Positions 1-9,119 of a stretch of DNA of 64,000 nucleotides are shown here, piece by piece. How positions within the stretch are numbered: the first letter of the stretch is position 1; each line of letters starts with the position of its first letter. The notes under the pieces were generated by a model. It was not told the origin of the DNA and did not search any database. It worked only from the letters and a program-made list of their open reading frames with translations. Made by a program: the position numbers and the translations under genes. The stretch covers positions 1,054,724 to 1,118,723 of the forward strand of contig NZ_LR701493.1 in NCBI RefSeq assembly GCF_902498785.1. The letters run 5' to 3'. This DNA is from Sphingomonas sp. EC-HK361. Lineage in GTDB: Bacteria > Pseudomonadota > Alphaproteobacteria > Sphingomonadales > Sphingomonadaceae.

Positions 1-8
1 GAGGTTCG

Positions 9-1292
9 ATGGATTTCACGCTGAGCGAACGGGAGGGCTATTTCCGGGACCGGGTGCGCGATTTCATCGAGCAGAACATCCGGCCACGCAATGACGAATA
101 TCATGCGCAGGAGCATGAGGGCGAGCGCTGGAAGGTCGTCCCCGTCATCGAAGAGGTGAAGGCGAAGGCGAAGGCCGCGGGGCTATGGAACTTTTTCATG
201 CCTCCGCATTCGGGACAGACCCATGTCGACGACAGTTTCGAATTCGAGGGGACGCAGCTGACGAACCTCGAATATGCGCTGTGCGCCGAGGAGATGGGCA
301 AGGTGGGCTGGGCGAGCGAGTGCTTCAACTGCTCGGCGCCCGACACCGGCAATATGGAGGTCTTTCATCGTTACGGTACGCTGGAGCAGAAGGAGCAGTG
401 GCTGCGGCCGCTGATGAACGGCGAAATCCGTTCCGCCTTCCTGATGACCGAGCCGGCGGTCGCCTCGTCCGACGCGACAAACATCCAGACCTCGATGGTG
501 CGGGATGGCGATCACTATGTCATCAACGGCACGAAATGGTGGTCTTCGGGCGTTGGCGATCCGCGCTGCAAGGTCGCGATCGTCATGGGGAAGACAAACC
601 CGGACAGCTCCCGTCATACCCAGCAAAGCCAGATCATCGTGCCTATGGATGCGCCCGGCGTGACGATCAAGCGGATGCTGTCGGTCTATGGTTACGACCA
701 CGCGCCGCACGGGCACGGCGAGGTCGAGTTGAAGGACGTGCGCGTGCCGGTCGAGAACGTCCTGCTCGGCGAGGGGCGCGGGTTCGAGATCGCTCAGGGT
801 CGGCTCGGGCCGGGGCGCATTCACCACTGCATGCGGACGATCGGGGTCGCGGAGACGGGCATCGAGGCGATGGCGAAGCGGCTGCTGTCCCGCGTCGCGT
901 TCGGCAAGCGGATCGCGGACTTCTCGGTGTGGGAAGAACGGATCGCGCGCGCGCGGATCGATATCGAGATGACCCGGCTGCTTTGTCTGAAGGCCGCCGA
1001 CATGATGGACAAGGCCGGCAACAAGAGCGCGCAGCAGGAAATCGCGATGATAAAGGTGCAGGCGCCCAACATGGCGCTCAAGATCCTCGACGATGCGATC
1101 CAGGCGCATGGCGGCGGCGGTGTGTCGGGCGATTTCGGGCTCGCGCATTCTTGGGCGGCGATGCGGACGTTGCGCTTCGCCGACGGACCGGACGAAGTGC
1201 ACAACCGCGCGATCGCGCGAAACGAGTTCGGGAAATACGCAGACTATAGAGCGGAGCGCGTGTCGAGCGGGGACGTGGGGGTCAGCCGCTAA
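9..1292 (+). CDS. Acyl-CoA dehydrogenase, ACAD10/11-like
   Basis: This 427-residue protein belongs to the acyl-CoA dehydrogenase superfamily, FAD enzymes that oxidise acyl-CoA at the alpha-beta position in the cytoplasm. The middle domain carries the FAD/substrate motif [15 protein letters not shown] near residue 142, and the C-terminal helical domain ends with the segment [18 protein letters not shown], typical of the ACAD11-like branch. The ATG has a GAGG ribosome site just inside the window edge. It leads a rightward set with an alcohol dehydrogenase, a phosphotransferase and two SDR enzymes. In animals the same kinase and dehydrogenase modules are fused in ACAD10/11, so a role in removing a phosphate from 4-phosphoacyl-CoA is a reasonable inference. 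The family call is secure; the substrate is not. Confidence 0.9.
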   Translation: MDFTLSEREGYFRDRVRDFIEQNIRPRNDEYHAQEHEGERWKVVPVIEEVKAKAKAAGLWNFFMPPHSGQTHVDDSFEFEGTQLTNLEYALCAEEMGKVGWASECFNCSAPDTGNMEVFHRYGTLEQKEQWLRPLMNGEIRSAFLMTEPAVASSDATNIQTSMVRDGDHYVINGTKWWSSGVGDPRCKVAIVMGKTNPDSSRHTQQSQIIVPMDAPGVTIKRMLSVYGYDHAPHGHGEVELKDVRVPVENVLLGEGRGFEIAQGRLGPGRIHHCMRTIGVAETGIEAMAKRLLSRVAFGKRIADFSVWEERIARARIDIEMTRLLCLKAADMMDKAGNKSAQQEIAMIKVQAPNMALKILDDAIQAHGGGGVSGDFGLAHSWAAMRTLRFADGPDEVHNRAIARNEFGKYADYRAERVSSGDVGVSR

Positions 1293-1303
1293 CCGAAGAA
1301 AAC

Positions 1304-1384
1304 CGTCATCCCGGCGAAGGCCGGGATCCACTCATCCACTTGCGTTAACCTGCGCAGTGGATCCCGGCTTTCTCCGGGATGACG
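1304..1384. repeat. Palindromic intergenic element, family A
   Basis: An imperfect inverted repeat of about 80 bp fills the space between the first two genes. The left arm begins CGTCATCCCGGCGAAGG and the right arm ends CTCCGGGATGACG, so the two ends are complementary. The same core recurs at many other intergenic sites in this window. It could fold as an mRNA hairpin between the two genes; it lacks a T tract, so it is not a classical terminator. Confidence 0.8.
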
Positions 1385-1395
1385 AAAGGACATAG

Positions 1396-2478
1396 ATGAA
1401 AGCCGCCGTTCTGTTCGAAGCGAAGACGCCGCTCAGCATCGAAGACGTCACGATCGACAAGCCCGCCGCGCACGAGGTGCTGATCCGCACCGTGGCGTGC
1501 GGGGTATGCCGCAGCGACCTCCACTTCGTCGATGGCGCCTATCCGCATCCGCTGCCCGGCATTCCCGGGCATGAGGCGGCAGGGGTCGTCGAGGCTGTCG
1601 GCGAGGAGGTGCGCAGCGTGAAGGTCGGCGACCATGTCGTCACCTGCCTGTCGGCCTTTTGCGGCCACTGCGAGTTCTGCGTGACGGGACATATGTCGCT
1701 GTGCCTCGGCGCCGATACGAAGCGTGCGAAGGGCGCGCCGCCGCGGCTGAAGATCGGCGATCAGCCGATCGCGCAGATGCTGAACCTGTCCGCCTATGCC
1801 GAGATGATGCTGGTCCACGAACATGCCTGCGTGGCGATCGATCGCGAGATGCCGATGGACCGCGCGGCATTGATCGGCTGCGCGGTGACGACCGGGGCGG
1901 GCGCGATCTTTAATGCGGCCGAGCTGGTGCCGGGCGAGACGGTGTGCGTCGTCGGCTGCGGCGGGATCGGGCTGGCGGCGGTGAATGCCGCGAAGATCGC
2001 GGGCGCGGGCAAGATCATCGCGATCGATCCGGTCGCGGAGAAACGCGCGACGGCGGAGAAACTGGGCGCGACCCACACGATCGATGCATTGTCGGAGACG
2101 GCGGCGGACGAGGTGGTCGAGATCAGCCGCGGCGGCGTCCACCACGCGATCGAGGCAGTCGGGCGTCCGCAATCCGCCGCGACCGCGGTCAAGGTGCTGC
2201 GCCGGGGCGGGACAGCGACGATCCTCGGCATGATGCCGCTCAGTGAAAAGGTCGGCCTGTCCGCGCTCGATCTGCTCGCCGACAAGAAGGTGCAGGGCGC
2301 GCTCATGGGTCGTAACCATTTCCCCGTCGATATTCCGCGGCTCGTCGATTTCTATCAGCGCGGCTTGCTCGATCTCGACACGATCATCGCCGACCGGATG
2401 CCGCTGGAGCGGATCAACGACGCGTTCGACGAGCTGCGCAAGGGCGACACGACCCGAAGCGTCATAACCTTCGCGTGA
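1396..2478 (+). CDS. Zinc-dependent alcohol dehydrogenase
   Basis: This 360-residue medium-chain dehydrogenase oxidises alcohols with NAD(P). Catalytic zinc ligands are visible as Cys38 in CGVCRSD and His59-Glu60 in PGHEAAG. The structural zinc site is the cysteine set 89, 92, 95 and 103. A Rossmann motif VGCGGIGLAAV lies near residue 180. The length is normal for the family. It is followed after only 10 bases by the phosphotransferase gene, so the two are probably co-transcribed. The substrate is likely a hydroxyacyl or fatty alcohol intermediate, judged only from the neighbouring acyl-CoA genes. Confidence 0.9.
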   Translation: MKAAVLFEAKTPLSIEDVTIDKPAAHEVLIRTVACGVCRSDLHFVDGAYPHPLPGIPGHEAAGVVEAVGEEVRSVKVGDHVVTCLSAFCGHCEFCVTGHMSLCLGADTKRAKGAPPRLKIGDQPIAQMLNLSAYAEMMLVHEHACVAIDREMPMDRAALIGCAVTTGAGAIFNAAELVPGETVCVVGCGGIGLAAVNAAKIAGAGKIIAIDPVAEKRATAEKLGATHTIDALSETAADEVVEISRGGVHHAIEAVGRPQSAATAVKVLRRGGTATILGMMPLSEKVGLSALDLLADKKVQGALMGRNHFPVDIPRLVDFYQRGLLDLDTIIADRMPLERINDAFDELRKGDTTRSVITFA

Positions 2479-2488
2479 GGAGCGGCGC

Positions 2489-3565
2489 GTGACCGAGACG
2501 AGCGACGCGCAGACGACGATGGTCGGCACGGTGCCGGTGCCGGCTGACGATCCGATCAACGTGAAGGCGCTGGAGCGCTGGATGCGCGAACGGATGCCGG
2601 GCTTCGAAGGCCCGATCGCGCTCGAGAAGTTCAAGGGCGGGCAATCGAATCCGACCTACCGCGTCGATACGCCGGGCCGCAACTACGTCCTGCGTCGCCA
2701 GCCATTCGGGACGCTGTTGCCTTCCGCCCATGCGGTGGACCGCGAATACCGCCTGATCGCGGCGCTGCACCCCACCGGTTTCCCGGTGCCCAAGCCCTAT
2801 TTCGGCCTGTGCTCCGATGACTCCGTGATCGGATCGATGTTCTACATCATGGAACTGGTCGAGGGACGGAATTTGTGGGACGGCGCTCTCCCCGACCTCT
2901 CCCCGCCGGAGCGGACCGCGCATTACCATGCGATGGTCGATACGCTGGCCGCACTTCACAACACCGATTATGTCGCCGCGGGGCTGGGAGATTACGGAAA
3001 GCCCGGCAATTATTTCGAACGGCAGGTCGCGCGCTGGACCAAGCAATACAAGGCCGCCGAAACCGAGTTTATGGAACCTGTCGAGCGCCTGATCGAATGG
3101 CTGCCGCGCACGGTGCCCGAGCAGACGCGCACGTCGATCGTCCACGGCGATTTCCGCATCGACAACATGATCTTCGCGCCCACCGGGCCGAAGGTGATCG
3201 CGGTGCTCGACTGGGAGCTGTCCACCCTCGGCGACCCACTTGCGGACTTTTCCTATTTCCTGATGAGCTGGGTGACCCAGCCGGAGGGACGGTCGGGCGT
3301 CATGGGATTGACCGGGGCGGAGACGGGAATCCCGACGATCGACGAGGTGACCGCGCGCTATTGCGCCGCGACCGGTCGTGATGGCGTGCCCGATCTCAAC
3401 TGGTATTTCGCCTACAATCTCTTCCGGCTGACCGGGATCGTCCAGGGGATCAAGAAGCGCATCCAGATCGGCACGGCGTCAAGCGCGCAGGCGGAGAAAG
3501 CCGTCGCGCGGGTGGGGGGGCTGGCGGATGCCGCATGGGGATTTGCGGTGAAGGCGGGAGCATAG
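2489..3565 (+). CDS. APH-family phosphotransferase (ACAD10/LvaA-like)
   Basis: This 358-residue protein has the aminoglycoside-phosphotransferase/choline-kinase fold. The catalytic loop HGDFRIDNMIF lies near residue 214 and the metal-binding LDWELSTLGDPLADF follows at about 237. A GTG start at 2489 follows the previous stop by 10 bases. Such kinases next to ACAD11-like dehydrogenases are not drug-resistance enzymes. In the Pseudomonas putida levulinate pathway (LvaA) and in animal ACAD10/11 they phosphorylate the 4-hydroxyl of 4-hydroxyacyl-CoA. The ACAD encoded at 9-1292 is the obvious partner. Family assignment is strong and the reaction is inferred from context. Confidence 0.88.
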   Translation: MTETSDAQTTMVGTVPVPADDPINVKALERWMRERMPGFEGPIALEKFKGGQSNPTYRVDTPGRNYVLRRQPFGTLLPSAHAVDREYRLIAALHPTGFPVPKPYFGLCSDDSVIGSMFYIMELVEGRNLWDGALPDLSPPERTAHYHAMVDTLAALHNTDYVAAGLGDYGKPGNYFERQVARWTKQYKAAETEFMEPVERLIEWLPRTVPEQTRTSIVHGDFRIDNMIFAPTGPKVIAVLDWELSTLGDPLADFSYFLMSWVTQPEGRSGVMGLTGAETGIPTIDEVTARYCAATGRDGVPDLNWYFAYNLFRLTGIVQGIKKRIQIGTASSAQAEKAVARVGGLADAAWGFAVKAGA

Positions 3566-3568
3566 GCG

Positions 3569-4333
3569 ATGTCGCTGTTCGATGTGACGGGGAAGGTCGC
3601 GATCATCACGGGGTCGTCGCGCGGGATCGGCAGGGCCTCCGCCTTCGAACTCGCCGAACACGGAGCGAAGGTCGTCATTTCGAGCCGCAAGCAGGACGCG
3701 TGCGACGCGGTCGCGGCAGAGATCAACGGCAAATATGGCGAGAATACTGCGATCGCTGTCGCGGCCAATATCTCCGACAAGACGGGGCTCCAGAACCTTG
3801 TCGACGAAACCCGCAAGGCGTTCGGGAAGGTCGACGTGCTCGTCTGCAACGCGGCATCCAACCCCTATTACGGCCCGCAGGAAGCGATCGCGGACGAGCA
3901 GTTTCGCAAAATCCTCGACAACAACATCGTGTCGAACCACTGGCTGATCTCGATGGTCGTGCCGGAAATGCGCGAGCGCGGAGAGGGATCGATCGTCATC
4001 GTGTCGTCGATCGGCGGGCTTCGCGGATCGTCGATCATTGGGGCCTATTGCATCTCGAAGGCGGCGGACATGCAACTGGCGCGCAATCTGGCGCATGAAT
4101 ATGGCCAACACGGCATCCGCGTGAACTGCATCGCGCCGGGGCTGATCCGCACCGATTTCGCGCGCGCGTTGTGGGAGGACGAGGCTGCGGTCGCCGAGCG
4201 CAACCGCACGACGCCGTTGCGGCGCATCGGTGAGCCGCACGAAATCGCTGGCGCGGTCGTGTATCTCGCGTCGCCTGCCAGCACGTTCATGACCGGGCAG
4301 ACGCTGGTGGTGGATGGCGGCGTCACGATCTGA
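3569..4333 (+). CDS. SDR family NAD(P)-dependent oxidoreductase
   Basis: This is a classical short-chain dehydrogenase of 254 residues. The cofactor-binding [10 protein letters not shown] is at residues 15-24, NAA follows strand 4, and the catalytic Ser plus YCISK lie near residues 145-162. The C-terminal G-rich end LVVDGGVTI is typical. It starts three bases after the phosphotransferase stop, so translation is probably coupled. In this cluster it may interconvert 3- or 4-keto and hydroxy acyl intermediates. The exact substrate cannot be read from sequence. Confidence 0.9.
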   Translation: MSLFDVTGKVAIITGSSRGIGRASAFELAEHGAKVVISSRKQDACDAVAAEINGKYGENTAIAVAANISDKTGLQNLVDETRKAFGKVDVLVCNAASNPYYGPQEAIADEQFRKILDNNIVSNHWLISMVVPEMRERGEGSIVIVSSIGGLRGSSIIGAYCISKAADMQLARNLAHEYGQHGIRVNCIAPGLIRTDFARALWEDEAAVAERNRTTPLRRIGEPHEIAGAVVYLASPASTFMTGQTLVVDGGVTI

Positions 4334-4355
4334 ACCGCGGAGACGGAGAGACAAG

Positions 4356-5156
4356 ATGGGAAGGTTCACCGACAAATCGATCATCGTCACCGGCGCAGGC
4401 TCCGGCATCGGGCGTGCTGCGGCGATCCTCTTTGCAGCGGAAGGCGGACAGGTGCTCGTCGCCGACAAGACCGATGGCGCGGACGAAACCGCGGCGATGA
4501 TCGGTGACGCCGGTGGCACCGCGGTTGCGCTGCGGATGGATGCGGGCGCTGAGGAGGACGTCGTTCGGGCGGTCGCCACTGCGTGCGAGCGGTTCGGCGG
4601 GCTGGATGTCATGTTCGCCAATGCCGGCATCTCGGGGGGGATGGCGAATATATTCGATACCGATGTGGCGCTCATTACCGAGGTTCTGCGCGTCAACCTG
4701 ATCGGGCCGTATCTGGCGATCAAGCACGCCGCGCCGAAGATCGCGGAGCGCGGTGGCGGCGCGATCGTGCTGACCGCGAGCGTCGCGGGCATCCGCTCGG
4801 GCGCCGGGTCGCCCGCCTATTCCGCGTCGAAAGCCGGGGTCATCAACCTCGCGATGGTGTCCGCGCAGCAATTGGCGGGATCGAACGTGCGGGTGAACGC
4901 GATCTGCCCGGGGCTGACCGAAACCGGCATGACCAAGCCGACCTTCGACTATGCGCGCGAGGCGGGGAAGATGGACCGCGTCGGCCGCCTGAACCCTCTG
5001 CGCCGCGGCGCGCAGCCCGACGAGCTCGCGAAGGTCGCTTTGTTCCTCGCCTCCGACGATGCGAGCTATGTCAACGGGCAGGCCATTGCGGTCGATGGGG
5101 GCCTGTCGTCGAGCCACCCGGTTACCCGACAGGAATACGGCCGAACTGCGGTGTGA
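4356..5156 (+). CDS. SDR family oxidoreductase (second)
   Basis: This 266-residue short-chain dehydrogenase has [11 protein letters not shown] near residue 12, NAGISGG near 88 and the active-site YSASK near 154. The start is placed at ATG 4356, which has GGAGAG upstream and gives the usual [15 protein letters not shown] beginning; an in-frame upstream codon at 4314 would overlap the previous gene and add no family sequence. It is the last gene of the rightward acyl-CoA set and lies 22 bases after the first SDR gene. The two SDRs are clearly different proteins, not a duplication. Confidence 0.9.
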   Translation: MGRFTDKSIIVTGAGSGIGRAAAILFAAEGGQVLVADKTDGADETAAMIGDAGGTAVALRMDAGAEEDVVRAVATACERFGGLDVMFANAGISGGMANIFDTDVALITEVLRVNLIGPYLAIKHAAPKIAERGGGAIVLTASVAGIRSGAGSPAYSASKAGVINLAMVSAQQLAGSNVRVNAICPGLTETGMTKPTFDYAREAGKMDRVGRLNPLRRGAQPDELAKVALFLASDDASYVNGQAIAVDGGLSSSHPVTRQEYGRTAV

Positions 5157-5212
5157 TTTGACGAGGTGAACCCGCTCTTAAGTGCGCCATCGTATGACGG
5201 GTCGCCAACATA

Positions 5213-5896
5213 TTGCGGATTAGCGCTGTGGACCCCGCCGGTAATCTTCGATCAGGATCGATCTGGGACGCCATCGACCGATCGCAGGCGGTCATCGAGT
5301 TCGCGATGGACGGACGGATCACCGAAGCCAACGCGATTTTCCTGAGCCTGCTCGGTTATTCCCGCGACGCGCTGATCGGCCGACATCACAGCGTGCTATG
5401 CGACCCCGCCTATGCCGCCAGTGCCGAATATCGCGACTTCTGGGCCGCGCTCAACCGCGGGCAGTACGAGGCGGGTCGGTTCTGCAGGATCGGCGGCGAT
5501 GGCCGTCGCGTATGGATCCAGGCGACGTATACGCCTATTCTCGACGCCTCCGGCCAGCCGATGAAAGTGGTGAAGTTCGCGACCGACGTGACCGACGAGG
5601 TGCGGCTTGCAAACGAGGTCGCGTTGCGGTTGCGCGAGAGTCAGGTGCTGCAGGACATCGCAGCGTCCCGACAGCAGGAAATCGAGGCGATGGTTGTCAA
5701 GCTGTCCGGGGTGGTCGAGGTGATCGCGGGGATTGCAGCGCAAACCAATCTTCTCGCGCTCAACGCGACGATCGAGGCGGCGCGCGCCGGGGATGCCGGA
5801 CGCGGTTTCGCGGTCGTCGCTGGCGAAGTGAAGAAGCTGGCGACCGATACGCGCAACGCGACGGAAGCTGCGCGGACGATGATCGGCGCGCGCTGA
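5213..5896 (+). CDS. Short PAS-domain chemoreceptor-like protein
   Basis: This 227-residue protein has an N-terminal PAS domain (about residues 20-130, including [20 protein letters not shown] and a PAC-like [10 protein letters not shown]). After it comes the conserved hairpin tip of a methyl-accepting chemotaxis protein ([19 protein letters not shown]), ending soon after at RTMIGAR. There is no transmembrane segment and only a short return arm, so it is a small cytoplasmic receptor, much shorter than typical MCPs. The start is uncertain: TTG 5213 or GTG 5228, neither with a strong ribosome site. No other chemotaxis gene is in the window. It may sense a redox or small-molecule cue through PAS. 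Confidence 0.8.
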   Translation: MRISAVDPAGNLRSGSIWDAIDRSQAVIEFAMDGRITEANAIFLSLLGYSRDALIGRHHSVLCDPAYAASAEYRDFWAALNRGQYEAGRFCRIGGDGRRVWIQATYTPILDASGQPMKVVKFATDVTDEVRLANEVALRLRESQVLQDIAASRQQEIEAMVVKLSGVVEVIAGIAAQTNLLALNATIEAARAGDAGRGFAVVAGEVKKLATDTRNATEAARTMIGAR

Positions 5897-5957
5897 TCCT
5901 CGAACCCTCGCGGCAAGCTGACTTGCGCGCGCAACAATTGCGCGGCAAGTTGCTCGC

Positions 5958-7091
5958 ATGAAACGGGTTTTGCTGCTCGCTGGCGTGTTCGCGGCTTCCG
6001 GGGCTGCGGTTGCGCAGGTTCCTCCGCCGATCGTGTCGGCGCCATCGGCATCGGCTCCGCAGCAGGTGCTGCTCGCCTGGATGCCGGGCGAGGTGCGTTG
6101 CGGGAATTCGGTGATCGCCGCAACACCGATGCGGCGACCATGGACGTCGCTCTATTGGTCCGCGCCGTCGTCTGACGCGCCGAAGCCGCTTGCCTTTACG
6201 TTTCGCATCGATGCGGACGGCCGCGCTTTGTCGATCAAGCGCGACGGCGATGCCTATGCGCCGTTCAGCGACGATATCGCGCCCTCGCTCGCCGCGTCGC
6301 AATTCGCGCGCGGGGCCGAAAGGTCGGGATGCCGGGTGATCTACACCGCCAGCCGCACGCCGCTGGCCGAGGCGCCGATCGAGGATTTGATCTCCTATTC
6401 GCTCAACCCGATGTCCGGCGCGCTGCCAAAGGCCGGCTGGGACCGCATCCGCTCGCCGGCGGCGACCTGCATCGACGAGCCAAGGCCGCGACCCCTGACC
6501 CAGGTCTATCCCGATTTCCTGTCCTTCGCCGGTACGCCTGGCGTGAGGGACTGGTCGATGGTCGGCTACGATCAGGATGCCCGCGGCAAGCCGACGCATG
6601 TTCGCATCGATTACGGCACTGGCAACCGCGCGTTGGATACCGCGGCCATCAAGGCAGTCGCAGCATCGCGGTATACGGGCGGCGCGCGAACGGGGTGCCG
6701 CTTCCCCTTCTGGCGCGCGGCGGAGAAGCTGCCGGCACCGCCCATCCCCGACGACCCGGTCGCTCGCCCGGCGGGCGCGACGTGCCCGGAGGGACGCGAC
6801 TGGGCAACCAGGCCGGTGCTCCGCTTTCCTGACGCCTATCGCCGCCGCTCGATCGAGGGGTGGGCGGTCGTGACCTACGATGTCGCGCCGTGGGGCGAGA
6901 TCGGAAATGTGAAGGTCGTTGCCGCCGAACCCTCCGACGATTTTGGGAAGCAGGCGATTCAGGTCCTGCGCAGCGCAAAGCTTGCAGACGCGCCGCAGGG
7001 CGCCACAGGCTGCGTCGACCGCGTGCGCTTCGTTATGGGGCCGGTCGGCGGCGTCCTCTCGAACGAAGAGCCGCCACCACCGCCGTTCTAG
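5958..7091 (+). CDS. Secreted TonB C-terminal-like repeat protein
   Basis: This 377-residue protein starts with a signal peptide (MKRVLLLAGVFAASGAAVAQ). It appears to contain three TonB C-terminal-like modules. Recognisable pieces are AFTFRIDADGRALS near 75, the block around GNRALDTAAIKAVAASRY near 220, and RRSIEGWAVVTYDV near 295 followed by DDFGKQAIQVLRSAKL. Each module has a cysteine near its end. It ends in a proline-rich PPPPPF tail. With no transmembrane anchor beyond the signal peptide, a classical energy-transducer role is doubtful; it is more likely periplasmic. It stands alone between the chemoreceptor gene and a converging peptidase gene. Confidence 0.7.
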   Translation: MKRVLLLAGVFAASGAAVAQVPPPIVSAPSASAPQQVLLAWMPGEVRCGNSVIAATPMRRPWTSLYWSAPSSDAPKPLAFTFRIDADGRALSIKRDGDAYAPFSDDIAPSLAASQFARGAERSGCRVIYTASRTPLAEAPIEDLISYSLNPMSGALPKAGWDRIRSPAATCIDEPRPRPLTQVYPDFLSFAGTPGVRDWSMVGYDQDARGKPTHVRIDYGTGNRALDTAAIKAVAASRYTGGARTGCRFPFWRAAEKLPAPPIPDDPVARPAGATCPEGRDWATRPVLRFPDAYRRRSIEGWAVVTYDVAPWGEIGNVKVVAAEPSDDFGKQAIQVLRSAKLADAPQGATGCVDRVRFVMGPVGGVLSNEEPPPPPF

Positions 7092-7120
7092 CGCGCGTTG
7101 CGTTCAATCGGGCGAACCTT

Positions 7121-7198
7121 CCGTTCGTTTCGAGCGCAGTCGAGAAGCCGGAGCGGGATACCTTATGGCCGTTTCTCGACTTCGCTCGAAACGAACGG
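7121..7198. repeat. Palindromic intergenic element, family B
   Basis: This is a nearly perfect inverted repeat. The left arm CCGTTCGTTTCGAGCGCAGT matches the reverse of the right arm, which ends CTCGAAACGAACGG. A second copy of the same family lies at 16025-16100. The remaining 86 bases up to the next gene (7199-7284) show no further feature. Confidence 0.8.
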
Positions 7199-7284
7199 TT
7201 GAGGTGGCCTATGGCGTGGGACGCCGCAGCATGGGGCGGGTGCACAAGGGAATCCCGCGTGGTGGTGACGATTCGCTAGCCGCC

Positions 7285-9108
7285 TTATGCCGCCTGCCAA
7301 CGCCCGACCACACCGCCGAGCACGCCGAGCGGTACGCCACCGGTCTGAACGACGAGATCATCAAATGCCTTGAGGTCGAACCGGGCGCCCATCGCCGCCT
7401 TGGCCGCCGTCCGAAGCCGATTGATCTCGTTATGCCCGGTCTTGTAGCCGAGCGCCTGGCCCGGCCAGGCGCAGTAGCGATTGAGTTCCGACCGCGCCTG
7501 GCTCGCGGTGAAGCCGGTGGTCGCCATGAACCAGGCCATCGCCTGCGGCATCGTCCAGCGCTTGTGATGAAGCCCGGTGTCCGCCACGAGCCGCGCGGCG
7601 CGGAAGTTCATCGACTGGAGATAACCGATCCGCCCCAGCGGATCGTCGTCGTAGAAACCGAGCTCGTCGCCAAGCTGCTCGGCATACAGCCCCCAGCCTT
7701 CCGAATAGGCATTGAACGACAGGAGCGTGCGGATCAGCGGCAGGCTGAACGTGTATTCGCCCTGCCAGATGTGCCCCGGAATGCCCTCGTGGAAGGTCAG
7801 CGTCGGCAGCGCGAAGCGTGGCCAGATGCCGACATCCTTCAGGTTGATGTAATAGGTGCCGGGCTTCTTGCCGTCGAGCGAGCCGGGGCCGGCATAGCCG
7901 TTGGGCGCGCCGTCCTGGATTTCGATCGGCACGCGGCGGATCTGGAGATTGCCGGGGACGATCTTGCCGAACGCGCGGGGCAAGCGCGGACGAATTTTCG
8001 CAACCACGCCGTTGAGATAGGCCAGAAGCTGGGCGCGGCCGGCGTCGCTGTCCGGAAACAGCAGGTCGGGGCGCTTGCCGAGGATCGTCAGCCGCGCGCC
8101 GACGGTCCCGCGGGTCAGACCTTGCGCGCGGAGCAGCGCGTCCATTTGCGCGGCGAGCGCCTTGCACTGATCGAGCCCGTCCTCATGGATCGCCTCGGCC
8201 GTGCGGGTCGTGGTCGTGCCGGCCTCGACGAGCCATTGATAGCGATCCGCAGCGCCCGGTATGCGCCACATTCCCGGCGTGTCGCTAGCCTTCGGGCGAA
8301 CCCTCTTGAGTGCAGCGATCTGGCGCTGGAGCGCTGGTGCGACCTTGTCGGAAATGATGCGGGCGGCGCGGGCTTCCCAGTCCGCATCGAGTCCAGCGGC
8401 TTTCGTCTTTGCGCCGAGGCCCTTCACCAGGCCCCATTCCGCGGCGGGTTGCGCCGCCACGCCCTGCATCTGGCCGACCGTGATATCGTTCAGGAATGCC
8501 GGCAGGACGGTCCCCGCAGCAGCATCCGCACCGATCCGCGGCGTTTCCTGATCGAGCGCGGTGGCATAGGCCTCCAGCCGCGCGAGATAGGCTTCGGCAT
8601 CTTCGCGCGCCTCTACGCCGTGCTTGGAATCGAGGAGGTCGGGCACCTCGGCATAGGCGCCGGACCCCTGCGACACGATATAGGGCGTGCTGCGATAGCT
8701 CACATTGTTGTTGAGGATCGCGACGTCACCCACCGGCAGTCGCTTCCACCCGTCGAGTGCGAGAACATGCGCAGCCTTCGTCACCTCGACATGCAGGCGC
8801 GTGTCAGGCGAAAGGCTTGCGAGATCGATCCGGTCGAGGTCGGTGAGGCGCGTGGCGGCGGCCGTGCGTCGGCGCTGGTCGCCCTCGACGCTCCGATCGT
8901 TGAGCTTGCCGCGCAGCCTCGAGCGCTTGCCGGAGTCGATGCCCAGATACAGCGCATTCTCGGGATATTCCGCAAGCAGCGCCTCGGCCGTCGCATCGAG
9001 CAGTGTCATCGCCGCGGCATCGGCAGGCGTTGCGGCGATAGCCGGCAACGCGCCGCTGACGCCAAGCGCGGCGGTGCCGCCGAGGAAATGACGACGGTCG
9101 AGCAACAT
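7285..9108 (-). CDS. DUF885 family putative metallopeptidase, Tat-exported
   Basis: This 607-residue protein belongs to the DUF885 family of putative zinc carboxypeptidases. The zinc motif HEGIPGH lies near residue 425, and a downstream glutamate segment YSEGWGLYAEQLG follows at about 450. The N-terminus MLLDRRHFLGGTAALGVSG is a twin-arginine signal, so export by the Tat system is expected; tatABC are in this window. ATG 9108 is chosen because an upstream in-frame extension would run into tesB and hide the signal peptide. It lies 11 bases after tesB and is probably in its transcript. Confidence 0.88.
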   Translation of the reverse strand: MLLDRRHFLGGTAALGVSGALPAIAATPADAAAMTLLDATAEALLAEYPENALYLGIDSGKRSRLRGKLNDRSVEGDQRRRTAAATRLTDLDRIDLASLSPDTRLHVEVTKAAHVLALDGWKRLPVGDVAILNNNVSYRSTPYIVSQGSGAYAEVPDLLDSKHGVEAREDAEAYLARLEAYATALDQETPRIGADAAAGTVLPAFLNDITVGQMQGVAAQPAAEWGLVKGLGAKTKAAGLDADWEARAARIISDKVAPALQRQIAALKRVRPKASDTPGMWRIPGAADRYQWLVEAGTTTTRTAEAIHEDGLDQCKALAAQMDALLRAQGLTRGTVGARLTILGKRPDLLFPDSDAGRAQLLAYLNGVVAKIRPRLPRAFGKIVPGNLQIRRVPIEIQDGAPNGYAGPGSLDGKKPGTYYINLKDVGIWPRFALPTLTFHEGIPGHIWQGEYTFSLPLIRTLLSFNAYSEGWGLYAEQLGDELGFYDDDPLGRIGYLQSMNFRAARLVADTGLHHKRWTMPQAMAWFMATTGFTASQARSELNRYCAWPGQALGYKTGHNEINRLRTAAKAAMGARFDLKAFDDLVVQTGGVPLGVLGGVVGRWQAA

Positions 9109-9119
9109 GCGGTAACCCC

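Noticed and set aside
1304-1384. Family A palindromes as Rho-independent terminators
   Set aside because: They are long imperfect inverted repeats without a following T tract, unlike the two true terminators at 43294 and 43602.
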